A stretch of 64,000 bases of DNA from an uncultured Pelagibacteraceae bacterium (GTDB taxonomy: Bacteria > Pseudomonadota > Alphaproteobacteria > Pelagibacterales > Pelagibacteraceae), in the NCBI GenBank assembly GCA_902557235.1, contig CACDZR010000001.1, positions 62,001 through 126,000 on the forward strand, written 5' to 3'. Numbering within the stretch: position 1 is the first letter of the stretch; every line of letters begins with the position of its first letter. The position numbers were made by a program, and so were the translations under genes. The notes under the pieces are model-generated. The model did not search any database and was not told where the DNA came from. It worked only from the letters and a program-made list of their open reading frames with translations. Below are positions 42,629 to 51,583 of the stretch, one piece after another.

Positions 42629-43139
42629 TTGGAAAAACTTTCAGTAAGTAATTACTACCTTTTTCAAGATATGGAAAGGTGTATGATTTGTTTAAATTTA
42701 CTGGCCATTTGTCATAATTATACACGATATGCACTCCTGAAAATATACATATGGAGATAATATAGGCTCGAATAAATCCAAAAAAGAATCCAAAAACACT
42801 ATCTAAACTTCCTAGACCAGTATATTTGATTGCTCTACTTATCCCTTTATTAATCAATAATATTAAAAAGATAACTATTATAAAAATTGTTATCCCAAGC
42901 CCCACATCAAGTACGTATTCATTATCTATTATATCTTTGACATATGGTTTGGATTTTGGAAATATAATCAAAGTTATAATATACGCCAATAACCATTTTG
43001 ACATTGAAAGTATACTTAAGACAAATCCTTTGCTGTAACATTTAATTATTGAAAGAATAGTTATCAATATATAGATTAAATCAATCGAAGAAATCGAATT
43101 AAAAATTTCTCCAAAAAATTTTAGAGTTATTTCAACCAT
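42582..43139 (-). CDS. cvpA: CvpA family membrane protein
   Basis: A 185-residue membrane protein of the colicin V production family. It has four hydrophobic helices with the SMSKWLLAYIITLIIF and LGSLDSVFGFFFGFIRAYIIS segments near the middle. CvpA is needed for envelope homeostasis in several proteobacteria and almost always precedes purF, as here. Its 3' end overlaps purF by 47 bases. Exact function is unknown. Confidence 0.88.
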   Translation of the reverse strand: MVEITLKFFGEIFNSISSIDLIYILITILSIIKCYSKGFVLSILSMSKWLLAYIITLIIFPKSKPYVKDIIDNEYVLDVGLGITIFIIVIFLILLINKGISRAIKYTGLGSLDSVFGFFFGFIRAYIISICIFSGVHIVYNYDKWPVNLNKSYTFPYLEKGSNYLLKVFPNEKTYQESKEKIEDL

Positions 43140-43145
43140 ATATTC

Positions 43146-44918
43146 TTATTTTCCAAAAGGCTTAAAAACTAATATTAAAGATGGAAGCAAAGTCAAAACA
43201 GAGATCATTGCAAATAACATTGCTAATCCTGTGAAAATTCCAAAATAGATTGTAGGTATGAATTTAGACAAAACTAAAATAGAAAAACCAAAGACTATTG
43301 TTATAGAGGTATTCAGGATTGCAACGCCAACTGTTGAATGACAGGCTTTTAAAGTTTTTTTATAGTCATTAATTTTGTAGAATTCCTCTTTAAATCTGTA
43401 GATATAGTGTATACTGTTATCTACAGCTATACCTATTGTAATAGCGGCGATTGTAATAGTCATCATATCCAAAGGTATCTCTAGCATACCTATTATTCCT
43501 AAAATAAAAAAAGCTGCAATAAAGTTTGGGACAACTCCAATTAAAGATAACTTGATGTTTTTAAATAAGATAACAAACATTCCAAAAATACCCAGTATGA
43601 CAAGTCCCAAAGTAAGAATTTGAGATTTAAATAAGCTTTGTAATAAATTATTAAATAAGATCATCACCCCAGCTAATTTGTATTGATCTTCGTTTAATCC
43701 AAATTCATTTTGCAAGTCATGATTTATTTTTTTGATTAGCTCATTTCTTTTAAGATCTTTTTGAGAGTCAATTATTCTCAAACTTATTCGAGCTTCGTTA
43801 TCTTTTATTGAAATATAAGGATCAATTATCTCAGTTTTGATATTTTCAGGAATTTTAGTGTATAAAACACCCATTTCTAAAGTCCCAAGAGGTTTATTAT
43901 TGTTTAATTGAGTTGCAACATCAACTATCGATGAAAATGACAAGACTTTTCCTATCTCAGGAAGACTATCAAGATAATTATGTATGTTGGAAATCGTCTT
44001 TATTTTATCTTTTGTAAACCAATACTTCTCATCATTTTTTTCTTCATCACCCCAATCTTCGAATTCATCATCTCCTTCCAATTTTTCTTCCTTTTTTTCT
44101 GGAAATTTTAAAATTACTTCTAGAGGAGTTGTTCCACCCAGTTTTTCATCGATTAGTTTCATACCCTTATAAATTTCTGTTTTTTTACTAAAATAATTTA
44201 TAAAACTATTTTCAACTTCCAATTTACTTATTCCAATTATACTTAAAATAATTATTATCCCAGTTATTACAAAAACTTGATTTTTAAAATTAATAGAAAC
44301 TTTTCCTAAAGAAGAAGTTATTTTGGAGTCAGTATCCTCTTTTATAAGAGTTTTATTGTTCTTTAAAAAACTTAATAAACTTGGAAGCAAGGTAAAAGTA
44401 ATTATAAATGATGTTATTAATCCAAAAGTCATCATCAAACCAAAATCTATGACTGGTTTAATTTCACTAAATATTAATGATAAAAAAGCGATAATAGTCG
44501 TTAAAGCCGTATAGAGTATTGGCCAAAACATTTTTTTTGTAGTTAAAGAAATTATTTCATGATTATCTTTACTAGGATAAAATTTTCTTAATTGTATAAA
44601 TCTAGTGCTCATATGAATATTCATTGCCATCGTTAAAATTAACATTAGCGCTATAAAGTTTGAGGAAATTACAGTAACTTTCCATCCGATAAGACCTAAA
44701 AGACCCATCATAATTATGACAGAAAAGAAACAACTACTTATTGGTACCACAACCCAAATTAAATTTCTAAAAACAAACCATAAGGTTGCAATAATAAATG
44801 CAAGCACACTTAAACCAAAAACTATGATATCACTTTTTATATAGCTCATCATATCATCGGCGATCATTGGTATACCACCTAAATAAATTTTTCCAATGTC
44901 ATCGTAACTTTTGATCAC
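43146..44918 (-). CDS. RND/MMPL-family exporter, C-terminal part (frameshifted)
   Basis: This 590-residue frame encodes most of an RND-superfamily (MMPL/HpnN-like) exporter: a six-helix bundle, a large extracytoplasmic loop with an acidic EGDDEFEDWGDEE stretch, and a second six-helix bundle with AITIGIAVDNSIHYIYRFKEE. It begins at GTG within what would be an internal region of the complete protein. The missing N-terminus lies directly upstream in another frame, across a run of ten A at 44950-44959. Deleting one A joins the two frames without a stop. Confidence 0.85.
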   Translation of the reverse strand: MIKSYDDIGKIYLGGIPMIADDMMSYIKSDIIVFGLSVLAFIIATLWFVFRNLIWVVVPISSCFFSVIIMMGLLGLIGWKVTVISSNFIALMLILTMAMNIHMSTRFIQLRKFYPSKDNHEIISLTTKKMFWPILYTALTTIIAFLSLIFSEIKPVIDFGLMMTFGLITSFIITFTLLPSLLSFLKNNKTLIKEDTDSKITSSLGKVSINFKNQVFVITGIIIILSIIGISKLEVENSFINYFSKKTEIYKGMKLIDEKLGGTTPLEVILKFPEKKEEKLEGDDEFEDWGDEEKNDEKYWFTKDKIKTISNIHNYLDSLPEIGKVLSFSSIVDVATQLNNNKPLGTLEMGVLYTKIPENIKTEIIDPYISIKDNEARISLRIIDSQKDLKRNELIKKINHDLQNEFGLNEDQYKLAGVMILFNNLLQSLFKSQILTLGLVILGIFGMFVILFKNIKLSLIGVVPNFIAAFFILGIIGMLEIPLDMMTITIAAITIGIAVDNSIHYIYRFKEEFYKINDYKKTLKACHSTVGVAILNTSITIVFGFSILVLSKFIPTIYFGIFTGLAMLFAMISVLTLLPSLILVFKPFGK

Positions 44919-44940
44919 CTCTCTAATTTCTAGGATATTA

Positions 44941-45531
44941 TTATGATTCTTTTTTTTTTATTTGATCTTTAAATATTTGAATTTCCTTACCTGATTTATT
45001 TTCAATATCATTTAATTTTTCATTTTCTTTTATATTAACAATTATTCCACTTGTCTTTCCATCTTCACTAATAACAAAGTTCCTGAAAACTGGACTTGCT
45101 AAAATTTCTCTAAAACCTCTCTCCTTATCAACACCTTCATCCTTTAGGGTTTTAAAATTCATTAGTCTTTCCTGGAGAGGTTCATCAGAATTATCTAAAA
45201 GAGGTATATCCAAGAGAGTAATAACACTATGTACCCAATCTAAGCTTTGAAGCTTATATTTTAAGCTAAGAAGATTATTTATTGCACTGTCACTTATCAT
45301 ACCATCATTAGGTGTATGAGTTAAAACCAAAAAATCCTTTGAACCATATCTATTTGTTACTTCTTTTAGGTATTTAAGATCAGGATCACCTTCGATTAAA
45401 AGTGTTTCAGACGACGCATCAAGCCTAAAATCTTTTGAGTAATATCCAAAACTAATTAAAGCAATAAATAAAAAAATTAAAACAGATTTTGGATTTTTTA
45501 AGATTGTATTTTGGTATAAATGATAAATCAT
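44941..45531 (-). CDS. RND/MMPL-family exporter, N-terminal part (frameshifted)
   Basis: A 196-residue frame with one N-terminal membrane helix (SVLIFLFIALISFGYY) and the first periplasmic domain typical of MMPL proteins (DASSETLLIEGDPDLKYLKEV). It stops at TAA within 19 bases after a run of ten A on the coding strand. The continuing sequence, shifted by one base, reads KNHNNILEIREVIKSYDD and enters the downstream frame. The two halves would give one protein of about 800 residues, the usual size. Either the gene is disrupted, the run was miscounted, or slippage restores the frame. Confidence 0.82.
   Translation of the reverse strand: MIYHLYQNTILKNPKSVLIFLFIALISFGYYSKDFRLDASSETLLIEGDPDLKYLKEVTNRYGSKDFLVLTHTPNDGMISDSAINNLLSLKYKLQSLDWVHSVITLLDIPLLDNSDEPLQERLMNFKTLKDEGVDKERGFREILASPVFRNFVISEDGKTSGIIVNIKENEKLNDIENKSGKEIQIFKDQIKKKES
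44950..44959 (-). other. Ten-A homopolymer at the frameshift site
   Basis: On the coding (minus) strand ten consecutive A occur at the junction of the two exporter frames, within the AAA-codon stretch before a TAA stop. Loss of one A restores one continuous frame. Such runs are prone to sequencing error, mutation and RNA-polymerase or ribosome slippage. Confidence 0.9.
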
Positions 45532-45551
45532 TTATCCTGTTATATTGTAAA

Positions 45552-46970
45552 TTAATTATTTTGAGTATCTTTAAATTTTGTAAATCTTTCCTCAAACTCA
45601 AGAGTTACTTTACCAATGGGGCCGTGACGTTGTTTACCAATGATAATTTCAGCTAAATGTGCAACCTCATTCATTTTTGCTTGCCATTCTGCATGTTCTA
45701 CAGTTGCTTCTCTCGGCTCTTTTCTTTGTAGATAGTATCCTTCTCTGTATACGAACATAACTACATCTGCATCTTGTTCTATTGATCCAGATTCTCTTAA
45801 ATCTGCTAATTGCGGTTTATGATCATCTCTCTGTTCAACTTGTCGAGATAGTTGAGATAATGCAAGAACAGGTACACCTAGCTCCTTGGCAATAGCTTTT
45901 AAGCCTTGTGTAATTTGAGATATTTCTTGAACTCTGCCGTCCTTATTATTAAATGAACCTTTCATTAATTGTATGTAGTCAACAACAATTAAATCTAATC
46001 CATGCAATCTTTTTATTCTTCTTGCTCTATTACTCATTGCAGCAATACTTATTGCTGGTGTTTCATCAATGAATAAAGGAAGCTCTGATATATTCTTTGA
46101 GGTTTCTAAAAATTGATCGAATTGCTCATCTGAAATTCTACCTCTCCTTATATCATTTGAACCTATTCTTGCTTGTTCTGAAATAATTCTTGTTGAAAGT
46201 TGTTCTGAAGACATTTCTAGTGAAAAAAAAGCAACTGATGATTTTGAACCATTCTCTTGAATTTTTTGAGCTGCATTAAAAGCAATATTAGTTGCAAGAG
46301 ATGTTTTACCCATTGAAGGTCGTCCAGCTATAATGATTAAATCAGACTGATGAAGTCCACCCAATCTATCATCTAAATCTCTCAAACCAGTAGGCACACC
46401 AACTATTCCTCCTTCGTTTTTGTACGCTGCTGAAGCCATCTCAATAGTTTGCTTCATAGCATCATCAAATTTTATTAAAGAGGAACTAAAAGATCCTTTT
46501 TCAGCTAAGTCGTAAAGTAATTTTTCTGAATTCTCAATAATATTTTGACCATTAGATTCTAGATTATTTTCTTTAGCATCATCTATTATTTTTTCTGAAA
46601 TTTTAATTAACTCTCTTCTTACATACATGTCATATATAATTTTTGAGTACTCGATTGCTTGTCTTACAGAGGTAGAAAATTTTGTAATTTTAACTAAGTA
46701 TTCTGGGACATTTAATTCATCTTTCTCATTCTCAAAGTAATTTTTAAGTGTTATGGGATTAGCAAGCATTCCTTTATAAATCATGTTTTCAATAGCGTCA
46801 AAAATTTTTTGATGCATTGGATCATAGAAATTAATATTTGAAACAATAGTGTTGACTTCATCAAATATTTCATTAGATACCAAAATTGATCCTATGACTG
46901 ACTGTTCAGCTTCAATATTATTTGGTAATTCTTTATAGGTATCTTTTACGATACTTAAATTATTTTCCAT
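45552..46970 (-). CDS. dnaB: Replicative DNA helicase DnaB
   Basis: A 472-residue hexameric helicase. The N-terminal domain (IEAEQSVIGSILVSNE) is followed by the RecA-like motor with Walker A GRPSMGKTS near residue 215, Walker B LDLIVVDYIQLM and the LSQLSRQVEQRDDHKPQLADLRESGSIEQDAD region. It follows the ribosomal proteins rplI, rpsR and rpsF, an order conserved in many alphaproteobacteria. A DnaA-box-like sequence lies upstream of its start. Confidence 0.97.
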   Translation of the reverse strand: MENNLSIVKDTYKELPNNIEAEQSVIGSILVSNEIFDEVNTIVSNINFYDPMHQKIFDAIENMIYKGMLANPITLKNYFENEKDELNVPEYLVKITKFSTSVRQAIEYSKIIYDMYVRRELIKISEKIIDDAKENNLESNGQNIIENSEKLLYDLAEKGSFSSSLIKFDDAMKQTIEMASAAYKNEGGIVGVPTGLRDLDDRLGGLHQSDLIIIAGRPSMGKTSLATNIAFNAAQKIQENGSKSSVAFFSLEMSSEQLSTRIISEQARIGSNDIRRGRISDEQFDQFLETSKNISELPLFIDETPAISIAAMSNRARRIKRLHGLDLIVVDYIQLMKGSFNNKDGRVQEISQITQGLKAIAKELGVPVLALSQLSRQVEQRDDHKPQLADLRESGSIEQDADVVMFVYREGYYLQRKEPREATVEHAEWQAKMNEVAHLAEIIIGKQRHGPIGKVTLEFEERFTKFKDTQNN

Positions 46971-47020
46971 TAAATTTTATAGTACAGAAAAAATATAAAA
47001 TTTTAAATTTTAAAAAAGGC

Positions 47021-47029
47021 TGTGGATGA
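47021..47029 (+). promoter_or_regulatory. DnaA-box-like sequence upstream of dnaB
   Basis: TGTGGATGA differs by one base from the DnaA box TGTGGATAA and stands between rplI and dnaB, about 50 bases before the dnaB start. A single isolated box has limited meaning, but the location beside dnaB makes it worth testing. Confidence 0.3.
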
Positions 47030-47039
47030 ATTTGTATAA

Positions 47040-47498
47040 TTATTGAATAGTTTCTGCTGAGTTTACTATGATCATTATTTCAGCCTCAACTTCTGAGTGC
47101 AAAGTAACTTTAACTTTAAATTTTCCAATAGATTTAATTTCTTTAATTGGCTGTATCATTGAAGGTTTTACTTCAATTTTACTTATTTCGTAAATTATTT
47201 TTGAAATTTCAGTTGGTTTTACTGAACCATATAATTCTTTATTTTCAGTACTAAGTTTACTTACAGTATATTCTTTTTTATTGATCTTTTCAGAAATCTT
47301 TTTAGCATTTTGTTTTTTTTCATCATCTTTTTTTGATAGCTCAGATTTAATCTTTTCAACTTGTTTAATATTTTCCTTTGAAGCGTAAAGCGCTTTTTTA
47401 TTTGCTATTAAAAAATTTCTAGCAAAACCTCTTTTAACATCTATTACTTCACCAATAGAGCCAATCTTTTTTAAATTTTCTAACAATATTACTTTCAT
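47040..47498 (-). CDS. rplI: 50S ribosomal protein L9
   Basis: L9 of 152 residues, with the N-terminal rRNA-binding domain ([31 protein letters not shown] pattern) joined by a long charged helix to the C-terminal domain. The connecting helix is Lys-rich, as in AT-rich genomes. It overlaps rpsR by one base and belongs to the rpsF-rpsR-rplI unit. Confidence 0.95.
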   Translation of the reverse strand: MKVILLENLKKIGSIGEVIDVKRGFARNFLIANKKALYASKENIKQVEKIKSELSKKDDEKKQNAKKISEKINKKEYTVSKLSTENKELYGSVKPTEISKIIYEISKIEVKPSMIQPIKEIKSIGKFKVKVTLHSEVEAEIMIIVNSAETIQ

Positions 47499-47770
47499 TA
47501 AATTAATGCCAAATTTCTAGCTCTTTTAATTGATATTGCTAGCTCTCGTTGTTTTTTTTGGGAAACATTTGTAATTCTAGAAGGTAAAATTTTGCCATTT
47601 TCCGAAACATATTTTTTAAGAAGCTTAATATTTTTATAATCAACTTTTGGAGCACCTTTGACAGATAGTGGACAACTTTTTTTAAATTTATATTTATTTG
47701 GTTGAAATATACTTAATTTTGCAAAATTACTTTGCTTGCTTTTTCTATTTCCACTTTGTTTTTTTGGCAT
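47498..47770 (-). CDS. rpsR: 30S ribosomal protein S18
   Basis: A 90-residue S18 with the diagnostic core [27 protein letters not shown] and the [20 protein letters not shown]-terminus. An unusual basic N-terminal extension ([16 protein letters not shown]) precedes the core. It is sandwiched between rpsF and rplI; its last base overlaps rplI's first. Confidence 0.95.
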   Translation of the reverse strand: MPKKQSGNRKSKQSNFAKLSIFQPNKYKFKKSCPLSVKGAPKVDYKNIKLLKKYVSENGKILPSRITNVSQKKQRELAISIKRARNLALI

Positions 47771-47772
47771 AA

Positions 47773-48129
47773 TTAATTTTTCTCTTTATTATTAGTTTTT
47801 TCTATATCGTCCTTCTTTGTGAAATAATTAGTGTCTAAATCAAATTTTTTTACTTTCACAGTTAAATGTCTTAATAATTTTTTATCTATTGACTCATTTT
47901 TTTCTAATTCTTCAATTAATTTTCCATTTCCTTTAATTTTAAAATGTATATAGCTTCCTTTTCGGTTTTTTTTTATAAGATACGATAAGTTTAGAAGACC
48001 CCAATTTTCAGTTTTAACTACCTCACCCTCATTTTTTTCAACAATTTTAGAATATTTTTCTGTCAATTGCTTTATTTCAGCCGGAGAAGTATCTTGCCTA
48101 GCTATAATAGTGTGCTCGTATAAATTCAT
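47773..48129 (-). CDS. rpsF: 30S ribosomal protein S6
   Basis: A 118-residue S6 with the [19 protein letters not shown] start, the [20 protein letters not shown] segment and a Lys/Asn-rich, low-complexity tail of about 15 residues. It partners S18 in the 30S platform, and rpsR starts two bases later. A good promoter lies just upstream in the gap to fabD. Confidence 0.95.
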   Translation of the reverse strand: MNLYEHTIIARQDTSPAEIKQLTEKYSKIVEKNEGEVVKTENWGLLNLSYLIKKNRKGSYIHFKIKGNGKLIEELEKNESIDKKLLRHLTVKVKKFDLDTNYFTKKDDIEKTNNKEKN

Positions 48130-48161
48130 ATTAATTCTTTAATAAAAAGGAGGGATATACT

Positions 48162-48189
48162 ATTATAAATCTTCAATTACAATAGTAAA
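48162..48189 (-). promoter_or_regulatory. Predicted promoter of rpsF-rpsR-rplI
   Basis: On the minus strand TTTACT (48189-48184) is followed after 16 bases by a perfect -10 TATAAT (48167-48162). The predicted start, about 48155, leaves a leader of roughly 25 bases before the rpsF ATG. The fabD promoter must also fit in this 87-base divergent gap. Confidence 0.6.
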
Positions 48190-48216
48190 ATAAACAATAA
48201 TTAAATAATTTTTTAA

Positions 48217-49143
48217 ATGTTTTCTGTAATTTTTCCAGGCCAAGGTTCACAAATAGTTGGGATGGGAAAAGAGTTTTTTGAGAAACATGAAATTGTAAAA
48301 AGATTATTTAAAGAAGCTGATGATACTTTAGAGTTTAAACTTTCTAAAGTTATTTTAGAGGGTCCAAAAGATAAATTAGATCTTACAGTTAATACTCAAC
48401 CTGCTATTTTTTTGATAAGTTATTCAATATTTCAAGTGGTCAAAGAAGATTTCAATATAAATTTAAATAATGCAAAATATTTTGCTGGACATTCTTTAGG
48501 TGAATATTCAGCACTGTCATGTGCTGGATATTTAGATTTTAGTGAAACTATAAAGATATTAAGAATAAGAGGAGATGCTATGCAAAATTCAGTGCCAAAA
48601 GGTGAGGGCGGCATGCTAGCAGTTTTGGGATTAAAAATAGAAGATCTTGAAAAAATTTTAAAAGATAATCAAAATAATTTTGAAGCACAAGTTGCTAACG
48701 ATAATTCTGATGGCCAAATAGTTTTAAGCGGCAAAACAAAAGATTTACAAATTCTTAGCGAATTTTTTAAAGATAATAAAATAAAAAATATCAAATTACC
48801 AGTAAGTGCACCCTTTCATTGCAATTTAATGAGTAAAGCTACCGAAGTGATGAGTAAAGAATTACAGAAAATTAATTTTAAACAGTCCAAAAATACTCTT
48901 ATATCAAATGTCACTGCAGACGAGATTTCTAGCGTTGATGATTTAAAGAGTTTGCTTATAAACCAAATTGAAAAAAGAGTTAGATGGAGAGAAAGTATAC
49001 TCAATATAATCAACAAAGGTGTGAATCAATTTATTGAAATTGGTCCAGGCAAGGTACTTTCTGGTCTAGTTAAAAGAATTAACAAAGAGGTAAAAATTTC
49101 TTCAATAAATAGCCAATCAGATATAGAAAGTTTAAATATATGA
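48217..49143 (+). CDS. fabD: Malonyl-CoA:ACP transacylase FabD
   Basis: A 308-residue transacylase that loads malonate on ACP for fatty-acid synthesis. FPGQGSQ is at residues 5-11, the active-site Ser lies in GHSLGEYSAL near residue 92, and a catalytic His in PFHCNLM near residue 202. It starts the rightward fabD-fabG-acpP cluster and overlaps fabG by four bases (ATGA). Confidence 0.95.
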   Translation: MFSVIFPGQGSQIVGMGKEFFEKHEIVKRLFKEADDTLEFKLSKVILEGPKDKLDLTVNTQPAIFLISYSIFQVVKEDFNINLNNAKYFAGHSLGEYSALSCAGYLDFSETIKILRIRGDAMQNSVPKGEGGMLAVLGLKIEDLEKILKDNQNNFEAQVANDNSDGQIVLSGKTKDLQILSEFFKDNKIKNIKLPVSAPFHCNLMSKATEVMSKELQKINFKQSKNTLISNVTADEISSVDDLKSLLINQIEKRVRWRESILNIINKGVNQFIEIGPGKVLSGLVKRINKEVKISSINSQSDIESLNI

Positions 49144-49877
49144 ATGATTTAAAAGAAAATAATATAATCGTAACTGGTGCGACAGGCGGAATAGGAAATT
49201 CTATAATTAAAAAATTATATGATGTAGGAGCTAATATTTTAGCGACAGGAACTAAAGATGAAAAGTTACAGGAATTGAAAAAAAAATTTCCAGATATCCA
49301 AACATTGAAATTTGATATCTCACAAATTGATAATTTAGAAAATTTTATTGAAGATGCTACAAAACAACTTGGAGGAAGACTGGATTGTTTGGTTAATAAT
49401 GCTGGTATTACCCAAGATAATTTAGCCATAAGAATGAATATCGAAGAGTGGAAGAAAGTGATAGACGTTAATCTTACTTCAACATTTTTAATTAGCAAAT
49501 TTGCTATAAAAAAAATGCTTAAAAATAAAAAAGGTAAAATTATAAATATTACATCTGTAGTTGGACATACTGGAAATTTAGGACAAACAAATTATACAGC
49601 CTCAAAAGCTGGAATTGTTGCTATGTCTAAAAGTCTAGCATTAGAATATGCAAAAAAAAATATTAACATAAACTGCATATCACCAGGTTTTATTAAAACA
49701 GCCATGACAGATAAAATCGATGAAAAATTCAAAGAGGTTATAATTTCCAAGATACCCTCTGCAAGGTTGGGAGAACCTGAAGATGTTGCCAATGCAGTTA
49801 TTTTTTTAGCATCCTCACATTCTGATTACATAAATGGAGAAACATTGCATGTAAATGGGGGCATGTATATGGCTTGA
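49140..49877 (+). CDS. fabG: 3-oxoacyl-ACP reductase FabG
   Basis: A 245-residue SDR reducing 3-oxoacyl-ACP with NADPH. TGATGGIGNS is near residue 12, NNAGIT near 85, the catalytic YTASKAG near 150, and the C-terminal HVNGGMYM matches the FabG ending. It overlaps fabD by four bases. The ACP gene follows after a 49-base gap. Confidence 0.94.
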   Translation: MNDLKENNIIVTGATGGIGNSIIKKLYDVGANILATGTKDEKLQELKKKFPDIQTLKFDISQIDNLENFIEDATKQLGGRLDCLVNNAGITQDNLAIRMNIEEWKKVIDVNLTSTFLISKFAIKKMLKNKKGKIINITSVVGHTGNLGQTNYTASKAGIVAMSKSLALEYAKKNININCISPGFIKTAMTDKIDEKFKEVIISKIPSARLGEPEDVANAVIFLASSHSDYINGETLHVNGGMYMA

Positions 49878-49926
49878 CAATCTAAGTAATTAAACTATTA
49901 ACGAATTATAATAAAAAAGGATCAAT

Positions 49927-50166
49927 ATGTCAGAAGATGTTTCAAGTAAAGTTAAAAAGATTGTAGCTGATCATTTAGGAATTGAAGAGTCAAAAGTTAC
50001 TGAAGAGTCAAGTTTTATCGACGATCTAGGTGCTGATAGTTTAGATACTGTTGAATTAGTCATGGCTTTTGAAGAAGAATTTGGTTCTGAGATTTCTGAT
50101 AGTGAAGCAGAAAAAATTTTAACAGTAGGTGATGCAGTCAAATTTATTGAAGGCAAAGCCAATTAA
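49927..50166 (+). CDS. acpP: Acyl carrier protein
   Basis: A 79-residue acidic ACP with the phosphopantetheine attachment Ser38 in [12 protein letters not shown]. It carries the growing chain in fatty-acid synthesis. An AAAAAGG ribosome-binding site precedes the start. In most proteobacteria fabF follows; here gmk begins 10 bases after the acpP stop. Confidence 0.97.
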   Translation: MSEDVSSKVKKIVADHLGIEESKVTEESSFIDDLGADSLDTVELVMAFEEEFGSEISDSEAEKILTVGDAVKFIEGKAN

Positions 50167-50176
50167 TAAATTTTAA

Positions 50177-50809
50177 ATGCCCTCATCAAAAGATGGGATA
50201 ATGGTTATTCTGTCCTCTCCATCAGGAGCGGGCAAAACTACATTAGTGAATTTGCTTTCAAAACAGAAAAATTTTGAAATTTCTGTCTCTCACACAACAA
50301 GACAACCAAGACCAGGAGAAATTGCAAATAAAGATTATTTTTTTGTAAATGATGTTGAATTTAAAAGGCTTATTAATAATCAAGAATTTTTAGAATACGC
50401 TAAAGTTTTTAATAATTATTATGGAACAACGAGGACCCCGATTATTGATAACTTAAATAAAGGAAAAAATGTTTTGTTCGATATTGATTGGCAAGGTGCA
50501 GATCAAATTAAGAATAAAAAATTAGACTATAAATTAATTACTTTTTTTATTCTACCTCCTAGTAAAGAGATTTTATTTGAGAGACTCTCAAATAGAGACA
50601 TGAAAGATAAACTTATAGTTGAGGAAAGAATGCAACAGTTTGAGAGAGATGTACTTCATTGGATAAATTATGATTATGTAGTTATTAATGATGAATTAAA
50701 CAATTGTCATATGAAAATAAAAAGTTTAATAGATGCTGAAATTAATAATGGATCAAAAGATTATGATTCTAATTTTATACGAAATCATATCGAAAAACTA
50801 ACTTCTTAA
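50177..50809 (+). CDS. gmk: Guanylate kinase
   Basis: A 210-residue GMP kinase with P-loop [11 protein letters not shown] near residue 12, the GMP-binding [11 protein letters not shown] motif near 38 and the [12 protein letters not shown] region near 100. It converges with ksgA, overlapping it by 12 bases. The usual fabF and mltG genes between acpP and gmk are absent. Confidence 0.95.
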   Translation: MPSSKDGIMVILSSPSGAGKTTLVNLLSKQKNFEISVSHTTRQPRPGEIANKDYFFVNDVEFKRLINNQEFLEYAKVFNNYYGTTRTPIIDNLNKGKNVLFDIDWQGADQIKNKKLDYKLITFFILPPSKEILFERLSNRDMKDKLIVEERMQQFERDVLHWINYDYVVINDELNNCHMKIKSLIDAEINNGSKDYDSNFIRNHIEKLTS

Positions 50810-51583
50810 ATTCTCGTACTCTTTGGTTAATCTAAAGTATGTCTCAAAATCTAAATTTTGAGGCCTTGAGTTAAGGTCAATACCAATTTTGGAAGTAATA
50901 TTATTGTTATCATTAAACAATTGATAATAAGGTTTCTTAATCATTTTTCTTCTGTGCATAAAAAATATTCTTGTGATTTTTTCTAAATTTTTTGGATTTT
51001 TAAACGAAAAAAATTCTTTCTTAGGTTTAAAAAGCAAAACAGAACTATCAATTTTTGGCTTAGGCTGAAAGCTTACCGGAGTTATGTCACAAATCTTTTT
51101 TACATGTAATCTCCAATTTGCTAAAATTGTTAACCTTCCATAACTTTTGGTATTAAAATCAGATATTATTCTATCGGCCACCTCTTTTTGAAACATAAGT
51201 ATTAGGTAATCAAACCAAATTTTTTCTTTGATATTTAATATCCACTTACATAAAATTTCAGTTGAAATATTGTAAGGCAAGTTACCAAAAACTGTTAAAG
51301 TTTGATCACTTAATAAATTTTCATCTATTTTTAAGATATCTTTATTAATAATTTCAATCTTATTCTTAAATTTTTCTTTAAGTAAGTCTGTTAAATTATC
51401 ATCTTTTTCAATTACCAAAACTTTTTTTGGATTTTTTCTTAAAATTCCTGCAGTCAAATTACCCGTGCCGGGACCTACTTCTAGTATATTTCTATTTTTT
51501 AGTTCTAGTATATTGACTATTTTATCAATAATTTTTTGATCAATAAGAAAGTTTTGTCCAAGGCTTTTTTTTGCCTTAATCAT
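50798..51583 (-). CDS. rsmA: 16S rRNA dimethyladenosine transferase KsgA
   Basis: This 261-residue RsmA/KsgA dimethylates two adenines near the 3' end of 16S r[15 protein letters not shown] is near the N-terminus, the SAM site [14 protein letters not shown] near residue 39 and the catalytic FGNLPYNIS near 97. It is the last gene of a leftward lptF-lptG-lptD-surA-pdxA-ksgA operon, overlapping pdxA by four bases. Confidence 0.95.
   Translation of the reverse strand: MIKAKKSLGQNFLIDQKIIDKIVNILELKNRNILEVGPGTGNLTAGILRKNPKKVLVIEKDDNLTDLLKEKFKNKIEIINKDILKIDENLLSDQTLTVFGNLPYNISTEILCKWILNIKEKIWFDYLILMFQKEVADRIISDFNTKSYGRLTILANWRLHVKKICDITPVSFQPKPKIDSSVLLFKPKKEFFSFKNPKNLEKITRIFFMHRRKMIKKPYYQLFNDNNNITSKIGIDLNSRPQNLDFETYFRLTKEYENLRS

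Noticed and set aside
49079-49498. 139-codon minus-strand frame inside fabG
   Set aside because: It lies opposite a well-supported fabG/fabD region and has no recognisable domain.
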